64,000 nt of DNA from Doris montereyensis (lineage: Eukaryota; Mollusca; Gastropoda; Nudibranchia; Dorididae). Every line of letters begins with the position of its first letter. Within the stretch, counting starts at the first letter, position 1. Where the stretch lies: contig JAXRKP010000346.1 of the NCBI GenBank assembly GCA_037039925.1, positions 139,501 to 203,500 on the forward strand, in the 5' to 3' direction. Below the pieces are notes generated by a model, which was given only the letters and a program-made list of their open reading frames with translations, did not search any database and was not told where the DNA came from. Both the position numbers and the translations under genes were made by a program. Shown one piece after another: positions 47,045-59,394 of the stretch.

Positions 47045-49860
47045 CCTTTTAGTCTTTTACCTTGAGTTTTAGCACTGTATACTGACTTACTATTCTATTT
47101 TCATTCATTCTGTTAACATGCCCAAACCATCTCGGTTGATTCATTTCTTTCTTAGTTTTTATGCCATCTGCTTTGTTTGATCTCTTATTGTTGTGTTTCT
47201 GATTTTGTCTCTTTTAGTTTTCCCTACTACTCTTCTTAGATATTTCATTTCGGCTGCCTGTACTCTACTGTATTCCATACTGTCTAAGGTCCACGTTTCG
47301 CTGCATAGAGGCGGGTAGGACAATAAACTGTGTTGTATACTGCCATTTGGTTTTTGTTGACAATGCTTGTTTACCTACAAATGCCTTTCCTAGATGGTTT
47401 ATATATTGCACTTGCCTTTTGGATTCTCTGGCTGATTTCTTCTCTTAGTTTTCCCTCTGAGTTAATCATTACTCCTAGATAATGATAGCTTTGAACTTAT
47501 TCTAAATTCTCCCTGCCCAATTTAAGATTTTGTGTTTTAGCTTCCTAGTTACTAGCATTGTTTTGGTTTTCTTTGCGTTTACTCTCATTCCTCTTTTATT
47601 TAATTCATTATTAATCATGTATATATGGAGGTCCCTTTCTAATTTTCCAAACAGAACTAAATCATCGGCAAATGAAAGCATTGATACATTTACTGGTTTA
47701 AGCTTCCACACACCTACATTCATTGTCTTCATTTTTGAGGAAGCCTTTGTGACTGAATCCATAAATATGATAAACAGAAGAGGACTAAGGATACAACTAT
47801 GTCTTACTCCTATATTTACATCAAATTCCTCAGATACATTTCCAGCTACTCTCACTGCACATGTTGGTTTATTGTAAAAAAATGTAATGGCTTCTTCTAT
47901 TAAATTTTGCTCTATGTTATGTTCTTTTAAGGAATGCCATAGTTCGTCCCTCCTCACAGTGTTAAATGCCTTTTGTAAGTCAATAAAACACAGGTGCAAG
48001 TCAATGTTTCTCTCAAGGAATTTTTTTATTATTTGTCTAATTGTAAATATGTGATCTTGTACACTTTTTCCTGGTCTAAATTCACTCTGGTGTTTTTCAA
48101 TCTGATCATCTTCTTTTTCCTTAGTCTCATTTCCAGAATCCTGGCGTTCACTTTTCCTGAACGCTAAGTAGTGATATGCCTCTATGTTTGAGCATTCCAT
48201 AGTTGATCCTTTCTTGTGTATTGGTACTACCGTTCCCTTATTCCAGTCGTCTGACACTTGTTTAGACTTCCATGCTTGTTGGCATAGTGCATATGTAGTA
48301 GTTTGTCTGCCCCTCTCCCTTGGGTTTTATCATTTCTGGATAAACTTGATCTGTTCCTGGGGCGTTTCCTAATTTCACTTTTCTTATAGCTGTTTGAAGT
48401 TCTTCCATTGATATATCTACATCTTCAGCTGTCTCCTCTGGATTACTTGTTACTTTTACTTATTGATCTTTACTCCTTGTTTCATATGTTCTGGAGGGAT
48501 TATGTAATTATTGAATATACTTTCTCCACGTTTCCATGATTTCGTGGTCTCCTTTCATTATTTCTCCTTTGTAATTCTTAATTTGTCGTATTGGGCATGC
48601 TTTGGTCTTTCTTGTGCTCTTCATTGCCTCCCAGAACAGATTTTGGTTTCCTTGATAGCTTTCTTGAAATCTTTGTCCAAACTCTTCCCACTGTTCCTGT
48701 TTTGCTTTCCTAACTTCCTCTTTGGCGATAGTTCTTTTACTCACGTAATCTACCCTATCCTCTGGTCTCTTTGTTTGCAAGTATTTCTTCCAGGAATCCT
48801 TCTTTTCTTTGATCTTAGTCTTGACATTCTCAGTTCAGCATGCTGTTCTTTTCCTGTCTCTTTTAATTTGTTTCCTACCACAGACCTCTTCTGTACAACT
48901 GAGGAGTGTTTCTGTATATATTTGCCACTTTTCTTCTATTGTGCTATCCTTCAGATCCATTTGCCTTTCACTGATAGATCTTTTTATCCTAGATTGGTAT
49001 ATATGTTTTACTACTAGTTTATTTAGTTCTTTTCTATTTGTTTTCTTCAATTAATAATCTCATTTTGACAATCACTAGGTGATGATCACTAAATATTTCA
49101 GCTCCTCTGTTTACTCTTGCATCCATTGTACTGTAAAAAGGGAGCTGCTAACTATTATGTAGTCTATGATTGACTTTTCACATCTGTCTTCATTTACTCT
49201 TGTATATTATGGATATCTTTATGAGGAAAAAGGTGTTAGCTATTTTCATGTTATTCTTTAGGCAAAAATCTATTAGTTTATCTCCATTTGGAGAAGTTTT
49301 TTCTCTACTTCTTTACCTATTACTCCTCCTGATGTTTCTACATTGTTGTATACTCTAGCGTATATATCTCCTAAAATCATTAGTTCCTGTTTGGGTTTGA
49401 GATTCTCTGCAGCTATTTGTATATCATTTTCGAAGATATCTTTTTCTTCTTTGGTGGCATCTTCCTTTGGTCTGTAAGCTATTAATAATTTAATTCCTCT
49501 TCCCTGTGGTTTAATATTTACCCCTAATAGCCGTGGGATTATAAATTTACAACTTTCTAGTAGCTTTTCTTGCCTTTTATGCATTAGGAGGCCTACTTCT
49601 GCTCTAGCTCTATCTTTGACATCTACTCTGAGAAGATTAAAATATGATTTGGTCCTACATTTTCTATTCCTTGTCCTTTTTTTTTGTTTCTGTAATAGTA
49701 AAAATGCTTACTTTGAATTTTTCAATTTCTTCCATTTTTTGGCCAAGCATTCCTTGTTCCAAAAATCACAGTCAGTGTTCTTTTCCAGAGTTGTCTTCGA
49801 AAGTTCAAGCAGGGTATATCATTATATGAATTTCTTTGAATCAGTTTGGTTTTGGATAAG
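47045..49860 (-). pseudogene. Decayed LINE with endonuclease and reverse transcriptase
   Basis: Read from right to left. Endonuclease pieces at 49270-49625 include LLGVNIKPQGRGIKLLIAYR and LMILGDIYARV (usually GDFNA, here GDIYA). A linker with a coiled, charged section lies at 48508-49050. The RT at 47502-48257 has PIHKKGSTMECSNIEAYHYL, FRPGKSVQDHIFTIRQI, LCFIDLQKAFNTVRRDELW, GVRHSCILSPLLFIIFMDS and FADDLVLFG (47661-47672). C-terminal pieces to 47075 include YNTVYCPTRLYAAKRGP. The frame breaks several times, so it cannot encode an active protein, but all domains are in order. It probably inserted beside or into the RT fragment ending at 47040. Confidence 0.9.
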
Positions 49861-49924
49861 CAGAGGAGTTGGCCCACTGTACCCTAGGTAAATGGTGGGG
49901 CTGCCACCTTGAGGCCCCGTAACG

Positions 49925-50045
49925 GGCCTTATTATTTTCTGTCAGGGTTAACTCCCTTAGCCTTTGGTTGCTCAAAACCAGCCCGCAAGGCAGCAGGTTG
50001 TTATTTTCTGTCAGGGTTAACTCCCTTAGCCTTTGGTCAACCAAG
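49925..50045. repeat. Doubled segment at the LINE 5' side
   Basis: ttattttctgtcagggttaa, ctcccttagcctttgg occurs twice (49930 and 49999), each followed by a GC-rich ...aggcagcagg. It may be part of the minus-strand LINE's 5' untranslated region. Confidence 0.75.
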
Positions 50046-50104
50046 ACCCGCCTGCTAGGCAGCAGGAGACTCGTGGAGCGGGGGCCGCCTAATCCCCGTA
50101 CAGG

Positions 50105-50250
50105 TACTTACCTGTCCACTACCCGGAAGTGAAGGTAATGACCTAAGATAATATGAAAGCCCCATAGGAAAGGAATAGACAGAAAAAATCCTGGCCACCA
50201 TGGTGATTGAACCTAAGACATCTGCGTCGGCACCCATCGCCTCGCCTTAG
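50105..50250 (-). mobile_element. SINE family D, minus orientation
   Basis: The reverse complement reads ggcgaggcgatgggtgccga, cgcagatgtcttaggttcaa, tttttctgtctattcctttc and tatggggctttcatattatc, matching the + copy that begins at once to its right. Confidence 0.85.
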
Positions 50251-50660
50251 GGAGCGTAGATAGCTCGGTTGGTAGCACGCTTTCTTTTCATGGCGAGGCG
50301 TGTGTGCACCGCGCAGAGGTGCACGGGTTCGATCCTCATGATGGCGGGATTTTTCTGTCTATTCCTTGTATTTGTCTCGTCTTTGTTCCTATGGGGTTTT
50401 CATTATTTTATGTCATTTCCTTCAATATTAACCTGTTGCTGGCTTCCTCAAAGTGTGTCCTCCTGTCTATTACCGTTTCCGTTTCCTTAGTTCATTGGAC
50501 GGTTGGTCGTAGAAGCTGCTGGCACTCACTGGCAGGGCCTACTTCTTTCCTCCCCTTTCACTTTCACTTATCTTTCACTTTGCTGTTTCCTCTGAATTCA
50601 CCTGAGATCACCAGTGTTGGACAGGGTGAATTTCAAAGAAAGAAACAATCAACATCCTTA
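50250..50660 (+). mobile_element. SINE family D copy with family E ending
   Basis: gatagctcggttggtagcac (A-box), gcacgggttcgatcctcatg (B-box), tttctgtctattccttgtat, ttgtctcgtctttgttccta and tggggttttcatt, then at 50510-50655 family E blocks (ggcctacttctttcc, tttgctgtttcctctg, gagatcaccagtgttggaca). This suggests that E is the 3' part of longer D-type elements. Confidence 0.85.
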
Positions 50661-50766
50661 GTTTGTCCTCGATTGACTCTTGTTTTGTTGTTTTCGGCCA
50701 CAGATCTTCATTCATGATTACTTCAGGCCAGCGGATCCCAATGATGTTTCTCCCTAGACATCTGTA

Positions 50767-51212
50767 GTGTCAGTGTCAGTGTTAGTGTCAGTGTTAGTGT
50801 TGTCAGTGTTAGTGCTAGTGTTAGCGTCGGTGTTAGTGTCAGTGTCGGTAGTGTCGGTGTTGGTGTCAGTGTCGGTGTCGGTGTCAGTGTCAGTGTCAGT
50901 GTTAGTGTCAGTGTTAGTGTCAGTGTTAGTGTCAGTGTCAGTGTTAGTGTCAGTGTTAGTGTCAGTGTCAGTGTCAGTGTTAGTGTGTCAGTGTCAGTGT
51001 TAGTGTTAGTGTTAGTGTCAGTGTTGTGTCAGTGTTGGTGTCAGTGTCAGTGTTAGTGTCAGTGTTAGTGTTAGTGTCAGTGTCAGTGTTCAGTGTCAGT
51101 GTCAGTGTTGTGTCAGTGTCAGTGTTAGTGTCAGTGTTAGTGTCAGTGTCAGTGTCAGTGTTAGTGTCAGTGTCAGTGTTAGTGTCAGTGTCAGTGTCAG
51201 TGTTAGTGTCGG
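50767..51212. repeat. 6/12-bp satellite (tgtcag/tgttag)
   Basis: About 74 hexamers of agtgtc/agtgtt in mixed order. ORFs (SVSVLV) are repeat products. Confidence 0.97.
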
Positions 51213-51429
51213 CTAGGTAACATAAGTTGGAAATAATTGTTTTTAGGTGAATTTCTGCTCCCATATAAAAATAAAACTTCACGATTTTGGATTTGATTGA
51301 AAATGTGTTCATTTTTTTGTATTTTGTATATCTGTGTTAAGTGTATCAAGTATAGGAAGACACCACCACCAGTCTTTGTATATCTGTGTAACCGACATTT
51401 GGTATTCTGCTAATAGTACTAATACTGCC

Positions 51430-54400
51430 AGTCACTTTGAAAACCAATACCACCAGTAACTGACAGAGATGGAAAACCAATACCACCAGTAACCGACAGA
51501 GTTCAGTAACCGAGACAGAGATTTGTAACCGTAAGAGATATCTGACGGAGATTCATTTTGGAAAACCAATACCACCATATCTGTGTACATTACAACCAGT
51601 AACTGACAGAGATGGAAAATCAATTTGTACTAATCCACAAGTGTACATTGACAGAGATGGTTCATTTTGTACCAGTAACCGACAGAGATATCTGTGTTCA
51701 ATTTTGTATATCTGATGTACATTTTGTAATCTGTGTTCATTTTGTATATCTGTGTTCATTTTGTATATCTGTGTTCATTTTGGAGGGTAAACCAATATCT
51801 GTGTACATTTTGTTCAGAAGATTACCACAAGTAGCAGAGATGGTCTGATGTTCATTCACCAGTAACTCAGAGGTGGAAAACCAATTTTGTAATAGAGATG
51901 GAAAACCATCACAACCAGTACTGACAGGATGGAAAACCAACACACCAGTAACCGACAGATGGACCAGTAACCGACAGAGGTGGAAAACCAATACCGCCAG
52001 TAACCGACAGAGATGGAAAACCAATACCAGTAACGACAGAGATGAAAACCAATATCACCAGTAACTGACCGAGACCAGGAAAGAGATGGAAAACCAACAC
52101 AACCAGTAACTGACAGAGATGGAAATCCAATACCACCAGTAACCGACAGAGATGGAAAAATACCTAATAACCGACAGAGGTGGAAAACCAATACAACCAG
52201 TAACCAACAGAGATGGAAAACCAATACCACAAGTAACCAACAGAGATGGAAAACCAATACCACCAGTAAACAACAGAGATGGAAAACCAATACAACCAGT
52301 AACCGACAGAGATGGAAAACCAACATCACCAGTAACAACAGAGATGGAAAACCAAAACCACCAGTAACGAGACAGAGATGGAAATCCATACCATCAGTAA
52401 CAGAGATGGAAAACCAATACCACCAGTAACCGACAGGGATGGAAAACCAATACCACCAGTAACCGACAGAGATGGAAAACCAAATACCACCAGATGGAAA
52501 ACCAATACCAGTAAGATGGATGGAAATCAAAACCAGTAACCGACAGAGATGGAAAACCAATACAACCATCAATACCACCAGTAACTGACAGAGATGAAAA
52601 ACCAGCACAACCAGTAACTGACAGAGATGGACAGAGATGGAAACCAATACCACCAGTAACTGACAGAGATGGAAAACCAATACACCAGTACCAGAAGTAA
52701 CCGACAGAGATGGAAAACCAATACCACCAGTAACCTGACAGAGATGGAAAACCAATACCACCAGTAACTGACAGAGATGGAAACCAATACCACCATGGAA
52801 AACCGACAGAGATGGAAAACCAACACCACCAGTAACTGACAGAGATGGAAAACCAATACCACCAGTAACCGACAGAGATGGAAAACCAACACAACCAGTA
52901 ACTGACAGAGATGGAAAACCAATACCACCAGTAACTGACAGATGGAAAACCAATACCACCCCAGTAACTGACAGAGATGGAAAACCAATACAACACACCA
53001 GTAACTGACAGAGATGGAAAACCAATACCGCCAGTAACCGACAGAGATGGAAAACCAATACAACCAGTAACCGACAGAGATGGAAAACCAATACCACCAG
53101 TAACTGACAGAGATGGAAAACCAATACCACCAGTAACCGACAGAGATGGAAAACCAACACAACCAGTAACTGACAGAGATGGAAAACCAATACCACCAGT
53201 AACTGACAGAGATGGAAAACCAACATCACCAGTAACTGACAGAGATGGAAAACCAATACCACCAGTAACTGACAGAGATGGAAAACCAACACAACCAGTA
53301 ACCTGACAGAGATGGAAAACCAACATCACCAGTAACCGACAGAGATGGAAAACCAGTAACCGACAGAGATGGAAAACCAACACACCAGTAACCGACAGAG
53401 ATGGAAAACCAATACCACCAGTAACCAGTAACTGACAGAGATGGAAAACCAATACCACCAGTAACCGACAGAGATGGAAAACCAACACCAGTAACCAGTA
53501 ACAGTGACAGAGATGGAAAACCAATACCACCAGTAACTGACAGATGGAAAACCAATACCACCAGTAACCAGTAACCAACCAGTAAGAGATGGAAAACCAA
53601 TACCACCATGGTAACAAACTGACAGAGATGGAAAACCAATACCACCAGTAACTGACAGAGATGGAAAACCAATACCACCAGTAACCGACAGAGATGGAAA
53701 ACCAAACCACCAGTAACCGACAGAGATGGAAAACCAATACAGAGATGGAAAACCAGTAACCGACAGAGATGGAAAACCAACCACCAGTAACCAGAAACCA
53801 AACAACAAGACTGAGAGATGGAAAACCAATACCACCAGTAACCGACAGAGATGGAAAACCAATACCACCAGTAACTGACAGAGATGGAAAAGTGACAATA
53901 CCACCAGTAACCGACAGAGATGGAAAACCAATACCACCAGTAACCGACAGAGATGGAAAACCAATACCACCAGTAACTGACAGAGATGGAAAACCAAACA
54001 ACCAGTAACGGACAGAGATGGAAAACCAATACCACCAGTAACTGACAGAGATGGAAAACCAATACACAACTGACAGAGATGGAAAACCAATACCACCAGT
54101 AACTGACAGAGAAGCCAACACCACCACTGACAGATGGAAAACCAATACCACCAGTAACTGACAGAGATGGAAAACCAACACCACCAGTAACTGACAGAGA
54201 TGGAAAACCAATACCACCAGTAACTGACAGAGATGGAAAACCAACCAGTAACCGACCAGTAACCGACAGAGATGGAAAACCAATACACATGGAAAACAAT
54301 ACCACCAGTAACTGACAGAGATGGAAAACCAATACCACCAGTAACTGACAGAGATGGAAAACCAATACCACCAGTAACTGACACCGACAAAGATGGAAAA

Positions 54401-55165
54401 CCAGATGGAAAACCAACATCACCAGTAACCGACAGAGATGGAAAACCAATACCACCAGTAACTGACAGAGATGGAAAACCAATACCACCAGTAACTGACA
54501 GAGATGGAGCAGAGATGGAAAACCAATACCACCAGTAACTGACAGAGATGGAAAACCAATACCACCAGTAACTGACAGAGATGGAAAACCAATACCATCA
54601 GTAACTGACAGAGATGGAAAACCAATACCACCAGTAACTGAGAAAGATGGAAACCAATACCATCAGTAACTGACAGAGATGGAAAACCAAACAGTGGAAA
54701 ACCAAACTGACAGAGATGGAAAACCAATACCACCAGTAACTGACAGAGATGGAAAACCAATACCACCAGTAACAGAGATGGAAAACCAATACCACCAGTA
54801 AGAAGAGATGGAAAACCAACATCACCAGTAACCGACAGAGATGGAAAACCAATACCAGTAACCAGTAACCTGACTGACAGAGGTGGAAAACCAATACCAC
54901 CAGTAACCCATAGAGATGGAAAACCAACACAATCAGTAACTGACAGAGATGGAAAACCAACACCACCAGTAACTGACAGAGATGAAAAACCAATACCACC
55001 AGTAACCGACAGAGATGGAAAACCAACACCACCAGTAACTGACAGAGATGGAAAACCAATACCACCAGTAACTGACAGAGATGGAAAACCAATACCACCA
55101 GTAACTGACAGAGATGGAAAACCAACACCACCAGTAACTGACAGAAGTGGAAAACCAACACCACC
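51430..55165. repeat. 33-bp satellite, about 110 copies
   Basis: Unit: gacagagatggaaaaccaat, accaccagtaact. Variants are ataccacc/acaccacc/acatcacc/acaacc and aact/aacc. Because the unit is eleven codons long, ORFs run through it on both strands (DRDGKPIPPVT on plus; up to 629 codons on minus). Frequent deletions change the frame, there is no start context or splice site that fits, and no non-repeat coding sequence is attached. The left 400 bases (51.43-51.85 kb) are mixed with tttgtatatctgtgttcatt units. Confidence 0.97.
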
Positions 55166-55167
55166 AA

Positions 55168-55277
55168 GAAACTAAAGTAAAGACAGCCACAAAGATGGAT
55201 TGGATAGCAATTTTGGATGCCGTCAAAAACTAAAGTAAAGACAGCTACATAGATGGATTGGATAGCAATTTTGGATT
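55168..55277. repeat. Doubled ~59-bp segment
   Basis: aaactaaagtaaagacagc, acagatggattggatag-like and caattttggat, twice in a row right after the 33-bp satellite. Confidence 0.85.
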
Positions 55278-56004
55278 ACATTTACATATAGAGAGAAATT
55301 TAATTAAGAAAAAAACAGGACTTCATAAATCTTTCAAACTGACGTAAAATTGGGACTAAGTAAGTAAGCGCTTTAAAACTAAGTGTTTTCGAGTGCATAT
55401 CATAATTATGATGATCTGGAAGACGGTAACATCTTAATTCAAGACACCCCCTCCCCTCCCCTAAATATAAATCATTTTCCACAACGTTTCCTGCAGATGA
55501 AAAATATCCTGAAATGAATCCTATAAATAATTAAGGCGCTACCCCTCACCCCCTCCCCCCACACTTCCCTGGTTCAGGTAGAAGGCCCCGTCCATTCTTT
55601 AGTCTTTCTCAAGGTGAAAAAAGAGATGTGAAAGTTAAAGTGAAAGTGAAAAAGAAGTAGGACTGGACCTACTCGTAAAATTAGTAACAAAGTAAATCGG
55701 AAGTAAAAGATCAAAAGGCAGACCTCGGAGAAAGTGGGAAGAAGATATAAATTAAAAGAAGCCTTGAAATTGAAGCATAGAAATTTAACCTTTTTGGAAG
55801 GAAACAGAATATGCCAGGACAGAGCATCCTGGAGAAAGATCATCTCAGGCATCTGTACCCATACACCGAAAGGTAGAATGGGAACTGATAAAGAAAGAAA
55901 GAAAGAAAGAAAGAATCGGAAGGATAGAAGAAAAGGTGAGAAAACAGCAGTCTTCTCTGGCGAAATTGTGGAACTTTTTGTTGTTCATCGCTTTTCATCA
56001 TTTA
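55278..56004. other. Spacer with a reversed family E piece
   Basis: The reverse complement of 55605-55680 reads ggtccagtcctacttctttt, tcactttcactttaactttc, like family E. A GAAA run stands at 55893-55915. No gene recognised. Confidence 0.5.
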
Positions 56005-56292
56005 TCGTGGCGTGGATGGCCGAGTGGTATAGACTGGTACTGATAATCATGAAAGTCTGGATTTGAATCCTAGCAAAGCTAGTTCCGATGTTTGTTATGT
56101 TCCTTGGGAAAGACACTTCTACTATTACTACTAAACACATTTCCCCCACTGCGTCCCAGGTGCACTGCAAATGGGCACAAGCATCGAATGTGATTACTAT
56201 TATCACTAATATCACCTGTTCAGTTTCACGTTATAATAGAAACAGGGTGTGGCAACCACTCTCTATGAACCGTAATGACCTTGAAGGAACTT
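56005..56292 (+). mobile_element. SINE family B copy
   Basis: cgtggatggccgagtggtat (A-box like), ggatttgaatcctagcaaag (B-box), ccttgggaaagacacttc, gcaaatgggcacaagcatcg and ccgtaatgaccttgaagga. Confidence 0.9.
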
Positions 56293-56319
56293 TCCATTTT
56301 TATTTATCATTCATAGTAT

Positions 56320-57665
56320 AGTTATGGCTGATTCATTTATCATTCATAATAGTTATGGCTAATTCATTTATCATTCATAGTTGCTAATTTATTTATCATT
56401 CATAGTTATGGCTAATCCATTTATCATTCATAATTATGGCTAATTAATTTAGCACTCATAGTATAGTTATGGCTAATTCATTTATCATTCATATTCATAG
56501 TATAGTTATGGCTAATTCATTTATCATTCATAGTCTAATTATGGCTAATTCATTTACCCTTCATAGTATAGTTATTGCTAATCCATTTATCATTCAGAGT
56601 ATTGTTATGGATAATCCATTTATCATTCATAGTATAGCTATGGCTAATTCCTTTATCATTCATAGTTATGGCTTATCCATTTATCATTCATAGTATAGTT
56701 ATGGCTAATTCATTTAGCACTCATAGTATAGTTATGACTGATTCATTTAGCACTCATAGTATAGTTATGGCTGATTCATTTATCATTCATTGTATAGTTA
56801 TAACTAATCCATTTATCATTCATAGTATAGTTATTGATTCATTTAGCACTCATAGTATAGTTATGGCTAATTCATTTATCATTCATAGTTATGGTTAATT
56901 CATTTATCATTCATAGTTACGGCTAATTAATTTATCATTCATAGTTATGGCTAATTCATTTATCATTCATAGTTATGGCTAATCCATTTTATCATTCGTA
57001 GTATAGTTATGGCTGATTCATTTATCACTCATAGTATAGTTATGGCTAATTCATTTATCATTCATAGTACAATTATGGTTAATTCATTTATCATTCATAG
57101 TATAGTTATGGCTAATTCATTTATCACTCATAGTATAGTTATGGCTAATTCATTTATCTCTTATAGTAAAGTTGTGACTAATTCATTTATCATTCATAGT
57201 ATAGTTATGGCTAATTCTTTTATCACTCATAGTATAGTTATGGCTAATTCATTTATCATTCATAGTATAGTTATGGCTAATTTATTTATCACTCATAGCA
57301 TAGTTATGTCTGATTCATTTATCATTCATAGTATAGTTATGGCTAATTTATTTATCACTCATAGTATAGTTATGGCTAATTCATTTATCATTCATAGTAT
57401 AGTTATGGCTAATTCATTTATCACTCATAGTATAGTTATGGCTAATTCATTTATCATTCATAGTATAGTTATGGCTAATTCATTAAGCACTCAGTTATGG
57501 CTAATTCATTTAGCACTCATAGCATAGTTATGGCTAATTCATTTATCATTCATAGTATAGTTATGGCTAATTTATTTATCACTCATAGTATAGGTATGGC
57601 TAATTCATTAAGCACTCAGTTATGGCTAATTCATTTATCACTCATAGTATAGTTATGGCTAATTC
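56320..57665. repeat. 33-bp satellite (tagttatggctaattcatt), about 42 copies
   Basis: Unit: tagttatggctaattcattt, atcattcatagta; shortened 26-27-base members also occur. In one frame it reads MANSFIIHSIV. Local alternation of atcattcat and atcactcat variants gives a dimer pattern at 57010-57480. Confidence 0.97.
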
Positions 57666-57792
57666 ATTTGATTTAAAGACAAAACTTTGTCACTAAGAGG
57701 TGCAATGCCAGGCGGTGTTGGCGGTCATGGCCATCCAAATATATCTCTGTTCTCAGTATGGGGGTGATGTTTCCTTTTGTATTCAGCCATTT

Positions 57793-58125
57793 TGAGATGG
57801 GGACTCTGTAGTCCAGAGACAAGGTGTCTGACTGCCTCTCAACCAAAAGGTCATGGGTTGAAGCCCAGCCGACAGCTGAAAAAATTCTCAAGTTTTTCGA
57901 GTAAAATCTATCTACCCCCCCTGGTCCAGGTAGGTGGATCGACACCTAGTCTCGTCGGAGACAAACAATAAGAAGGAGATTCCGCATGCAAAGCACAACA
58001 CTCTATGCATGTTAAAAGATCCCACGACTTTTTACAAAGCAGCCTGGGCAAAATACATTTTTAAATTCTGCCGAAAACCCTGAGATCACCTTGCGGATGT
58101 GGGTAAATCAAATAAAATTTAAAAA
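57793..58125 (+). mobile_element. SINE family A copy
   Basis: ggggactctgtagtccagag, ctctcaaccaaaaggtcatg, ggttgaagcccagcc, gtggatcgacacctagtctc, ...aagatcccacgac and ccctgagatcacctt, with an A-rich end. Confidence 0.9.
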
Positions 58126-58655
58126 ACAAAAACAAAAACAAAACAAAAACAGGCGTGTTGAGACATTGACACATCTTAGTCTTAGTTCTTTGTCATCCTA
58201 AATTTTTTTCCCCCATTCATTTGATTCATCTTTCCTGTTAGTGTTAAGCAATGTTCTAGTTCTAGGCCAGTTCTTCTCATGACATGACCGATGATGAAGA
58301 AAGCTGCCCAACTCTTCATGACTTTGTTAATGAGTGTTCTCCCCTTGCTTTTTCTTTCATTGCTTCTTCATTTTATTGTTTTGCTGGTCATGGAATTTTC
58401 AGCATCTGGGGAGTGCTAAGATCAACCTCATGGGATTGAATTAAAATTCCCATCTATATATATACATATAAATAAAGAATCAGTAACATTAGCAACAGCA
58501 TTAATAATTTCACATAGAAAATAACATGGCAATAAATAATGTACTGTAACGACTTCACATTGGCCGTGCATGTGGATATTACAGACATATATAATGGAGA
58601 CACAAATCAAAGACAGAAAAAATTACAACTAAAAATTTATTTGGCATCTCAACAT
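58126..58655. other. Spacer without recognised features
   Basis: AT-rich; nothing recognised. Confidence 0.4.
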
Positions 58656-58659
58656 AGGC

Positions 58660-59228
58660 AACAATAATCTGTATGTATCTCTATACAAAACAATTGGTAT
58701 GTGTATCTTTGTGTTTTAATACATAATACATAAACAAACACTCATTGATCGGAGATACAAGTACCTTATAAACATGTGTATCTTTGTGTTTTAAATAATT
58801 AGACCTGAGATGTACCTTATAAACAACAATAATTAGTATGTGTATCTTTGTGTTTTAATATGTAATACATAAACAAACACTCGTTGACCTGAATACAAGT
58901 ACCTTATAAACAACAATAATTAGTATGTGTATCTTTGTGTTTTAATATGTAATACATAAACAAACACTCATTGACCTGATACAAGTACTTATAAACAACA
59001 AATAATTAGTATGTGTATCTTTGTGTTTTTATGTAATACATAAAATTGACCTGAGATACGAGTACCTTATAAACAACATTGGTATATCTTTGTGTTTTTA
59101 ATATGTAATACATAAACAAACACTCGTTGACCTGAGATACAAGTACCTTATAAACAACAATAATTAGTATGTGTATCTTTGTGTTTTAATATGTAATACA
59201 TAAACAAACACTCGTTGACCTGAGATGT
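58660..59228. repeat. About 90-bp tandem repeat, 6 copies
   Basis: Unit: aacaacaataattagtatgt, gtatctttgtgttttaatat, gtaatacataaacaaacact, cgttgacctgagatacaagt, accttat. Several copies have internal deletions. Confidence 0.94.
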
Positions 59229-59336
59229 CACCCACGGCTTGACTGTACACACACAAACACGTGTTTGTTATACTTGACAAGACGTCTGAGCAATCACAAC
59301 GAGAGTGCTAGTCGGCGTTCTTTTCATCCTTTAAAG

Positions 59337-59370
59337 TAATGTCATGTCATGTCATGTCATGTCATGTCAT
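59337..59370. repeat. (ATGTC)n
   Basis: Six pentamers of tgtca immediately before the LINE fragment. Confidence 0.95.
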
Positions 59371-59394
59371 TATAATATGGCGATGTGAGCAGTT

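Noticed and set aside
50250..50350. tRNA gene candidate with A and B boxes (also at 7526, 16790, 29655 and 56005)
   Set aside because: Recurs as dispersed copies with long conserved tails and no cloverleaf that pairs well; these are SINE heads.
52394..54283. Minus-strand ORF of 629 codons rich in Trp, Tyr, Phe and Ser
   Set aside because: It is the 33-bp satellite read in frame; no unique coding sequence, start context or splice sites belong to it.
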